Part shown: in pieces, positions 62,220 through 64,000 of the stretch
Position numbering within the stretch: position 1 is the stretch's first letter
How the letters are laid out: every line of letters begins with the position of its first letter
Source of the DNA: Eurosta solidaginis
Taxonomy: Eukaryota; Arthropoda; Insecta; Diptera; Tephritidae
Direction of reading: 5' to 3'
Length of the DNA stretch: 64,000 nt
NCBI RefSeq assembly: GCF_040869045.1
Contig: NC_090321.1
Span: 133,415,689-133,479,688, forward strand
The notes under the pieces: generated by a model
The model's input: only the letters and a program-made list of their open reading frames with translations
The model's database searches: none
Told to the model about the DNA's origin: nothing
Position numbers and translations under genes: made by a program

Positions 62220-64000
62220 GCATTCATATTCATATTCATATTCATATTTATTGAGTCAATGGCAGAAACCTTACTGACTAGATTTACAAGTTTGCAAATT
62301 AACTTAAAACTAAGCAACTAAAATTAATTAATTCAAGGATGAGATAAATTTTCTCGATAGTAAGACTCAATCCGTAACTTAAACAAAGGCCTGGGCATTG
62401 CAAAGTCAAGATTTAGCATTCTGGAAATTTTATTAAACTCTTCGAGACCTCTTGTGAGAGGGGCAAAGCTAAGGTAATTGGTTCTCAGAACTTCACCGTA
62501 GAATATATTAGGAGAGCGCAGAGATCTACTAGGAACTAGAAAATTTAACTGTTCCAACAGAGCTGAGCAATCAATAGTACCAGAGATAATATCGTAAATA
62601 AACATTAAATGTTGTACTGAGCGTCTGACATGCAGTGGCATAACATTTATAAGCATGCACCTGTTTATATAAGGTGGTAGGGGGTTAACAAAATGAAGGG
62701 GTAGGAGGGCGAATCGAATGAATTTACGTTGAACCCTTTCAATTCTAGCAGAGTATGTGCTGTAAATGGGATTCCAGATGATAGAGGCGTACTCTAATTT
62801 AGATCGCACTAATGAATTATACAATATACTCCTAGTGTATGGGTCCTTAAAATCCTTCGCATAACGCCGTAAAAAAGCTAAATTAGCATACGCTTTTGGT
62901 ATAAGATAGTTAACATGGTTAACGAAAGTGAACGAAGAGTCGAAAATGACACCAAGATCACGAAATTCTTTGACCGAGGCAAGATATGTATTAGCGATAT
63001 AGTATGTTGACGTAAGCGCACTTGTAGATCTAGAAAACGTTATATGCCAACATTTGCTACTGTTAAGTCTCAGATGATTATTAAAAGCCCACACATTAAG
63101 AGCATCCAAATCTCTCTGTAGGAGCAATGCATCAGATACAGTGGTGATACGCCTAAACAGTTTTAAATCATCAGCATAAAGTAAATAATTTGAATGCTTT
63201 AAATATAAGCCGACGTCATTAATGAAGATAACAAATAAGATTGGACCGAGAATACTACCTTGTGGCACCCCAGAGGTTGCCAAGAACTCATACGACCTCA
63301 TATTCTCGATTTCAACAAATAAAATTCGGTTTGTCAGGTATGACTTTAACCATGACAGAAAAGCTGAATGGAAACCAATGTACTCAAGTTTCTGAAGAAG
63401 TATCTTGTGGGACACTGTATCAAACGCCTTAGAGAAATCTGTATATATAGTATCCACTTGATACCCATCCTTAAAAGCAGAAACACAGTATTGCGAAAAA
63501 ACAGCTAAGTTTGTCACTGTTGAACGACACGCAACAAACCCATGCTGACATGGATCGATTATTCCTTTAATAGCAAAAGCCAACTTCTCCTTTACTACTT
63601 TCTCAAACAGTTTTGAACAGGTTGATAGTTTAGAGATTGGCCTGTAGTTTGCTACCTCGCTCTTATTTCCAGACTTGAAGATTGGAGTAATAGAAGCCAA
63701 TTTCCATCGATCAATGAAAACGCCAGTGGACAATGACACATTAAAGATATGGCACAACGGCACGCATAGCGAACTACTACATTTTTTAACCAAAAAAGAA
63801 GACAGCCCATCAATATCTTTTTTTAAAGAAGATTGTAGGGACGAGATGCCAATAATAATATCTGATTCCGATACCAATAATGAGCCAAAGTCCAAGGAAT
63901 TTGCTGTATCAGAACCAACCCTAACATCAGAAATATTAGAGTCAACAACAAAATTAGATTTGAAAAAATCAGCAAAAAGGTTCACTGTTTCCACTAAACT
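62220..64000 (-). mobile_element. CR1/Jockey-type non-LTR element 2 (runs off window)
   Basis: The minus-strand 3' end is a tail of ATATGA repeats (plus strand CATATT repeats, 62221-62251). The ORF2 RT part occupies 62333-63994. Related to, but distinct from, the element at 38714-43190. 5' parts lie beyond base 64000. Confidence 0.82.
62333..63994 (-). CDS. CR1/Jockey-type ORF2: reverse transcriptase (partial, frame intact)
   Basis: 553 unbroken codons, open to the window edge. Motifs: SITPIFKSGNKSEVANYRPI, DTIYTDFSKAFDTVSHKILL (catalytic D), ATSGVPQGSILGPILFVIFI, LLYADDLKLF (YADD about 273-276), VKEFRDLGVIFDSSFTFVNH, and a C-terminal region RVQRKFIRFALLPLHFVNPL shared with the first element. 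All RT catalytic residues are kept, so it may be a recent insertion. The endonuclease and ORF1 are outside the window. Confidence 0.88.
   Translation of the reverse strand: METVNLFADFFKSNFVVDSNISDVRVGSDTANSLDFGSLLVSESDIIIGISSLQSSLKKDIDGLSSFLVKKCSSSLCVPLCHIFNVSLSTGVFIDRWKLASITPIFKSGNKSEVANYRPISKLSTCSKLFEKVVKEKLAFAIKGIIDPCQHGFVACRSTVTNLAVFSQYCVSAFKDGYQVDTIYTDFSKAFDTVSHKILLQKLEYIGFHSAFLSWLKSYLTNRILFVEIENMRSYEFLATSGVPQGSILGPILFVIFINDVGLYLKHSNYLLYADDLKLFRRITTVSDALLLQRDLDALNVWAFNNHLRLNSSKCWHITFSRSTSALTSTYYIANTYLASVKEFRDLGVIFDSSFTFVNHVNYLIPKAYANLAFLRRYAKDFKDPYTRSILYNSLVRSKLEYASIIWNPIYSTYSARIERVQRKFIRFALLPLHFVNPLPPYINRCMLINVMPLHVRRSVQHLMFIYDIISGTIDCSALLEQLNFLVPSRSLRSPNIFYGEVLRTNYLSFAPLTRGLEEFNKISRMLNLDFAMPRPLFKLRIESYYRENLSHP

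Overview
The window is eukaryotic nuclear DNA that is almost entirely transposable-element debris. The families point to a higher dipteran: tRNA-derived SINEs, Jockey/CR1-, R1- and Penelope-like retroelements, two-gene Harbinger elements, hAT, Helitron-like pieces, and long minisatellite repeats with GTCY-type tails. A tephritid-like fly is my best guess, as inference only. The one convincing host gene is the 3' end of a Shark-type (SH2-ankyrin) tyrosine kinase at 34.27-35.44 kb on the + strand, with two short introns of 53 and 59 bp. Two other host-like fragments (21.5-22.9 kb and 27.5-28.1 kb, both minus) carry frameshifts.

Layout. 0-17 kb: a decayed Ty3/gypsy element (gag 251-1911, pol about 13.8-16.8 kb, plus strand). 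A 356-bp inverted-repeat element sits in gag, and nearly 12 kb of nested insertions split the protease: a Helitron-like piece, a purine tract, a head-to-head Penelope-like element and an R1-like element. The R1-like element is itself split by a minus-strand Jockey-like element, whose ORF2 is interrupted by a tandem array of 428-bp units, each carrying a complete-looking type I hammerhead ribozyme. 18-21.3 kb: a Jockey-like RT split by a 2.3-kb hAT relic (8-bp target duplication) that holds a SINE and a TA-flanked MITE. 24.28-27.01 kb: a nearly intact Harbinger element with both genes. 28.55-33.74 kb: a minus-strand gypsy-type LTR element with 457-bp LTRs, TCAT target duplication, tRNA-Arg primer site and polypurine tract, internally deleted and carrying a 1.13-kb Harbinger derivative.

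36-38.5 kb: a repeat built around about 14 copies of a 130-bp unit. 38.7-43.2 kb: a fairly complete CR1/Jockey-type element (936-codon ORF2) with a canonical T TTT TTT slippery heptamer in the ORF1 frame. 43.3-46.6 kb: a hAT transposase gene with an intron. 47.2-50.1 kb: a relic resembling the RAG1/Transib-type transposase core, split by a second copy of the same Harbinger derivative. 50.3-54.2 kb: two copies of a second hairpin-plus-minisatellite repeat. 54.7-64 kb: a gypsy integrase scrap, a Jockey-like element with a 2A-like motif, an R1-like RT/RNase H relic, a Harbinger scrap and a second CR1-like element running off the window.

Most coding fragments are broken by frameshifts and stops. 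The region reads as a deep stack of nested insertions around a single host gene tail. Family and gene assignments come from motifs read by eye, with no database search.
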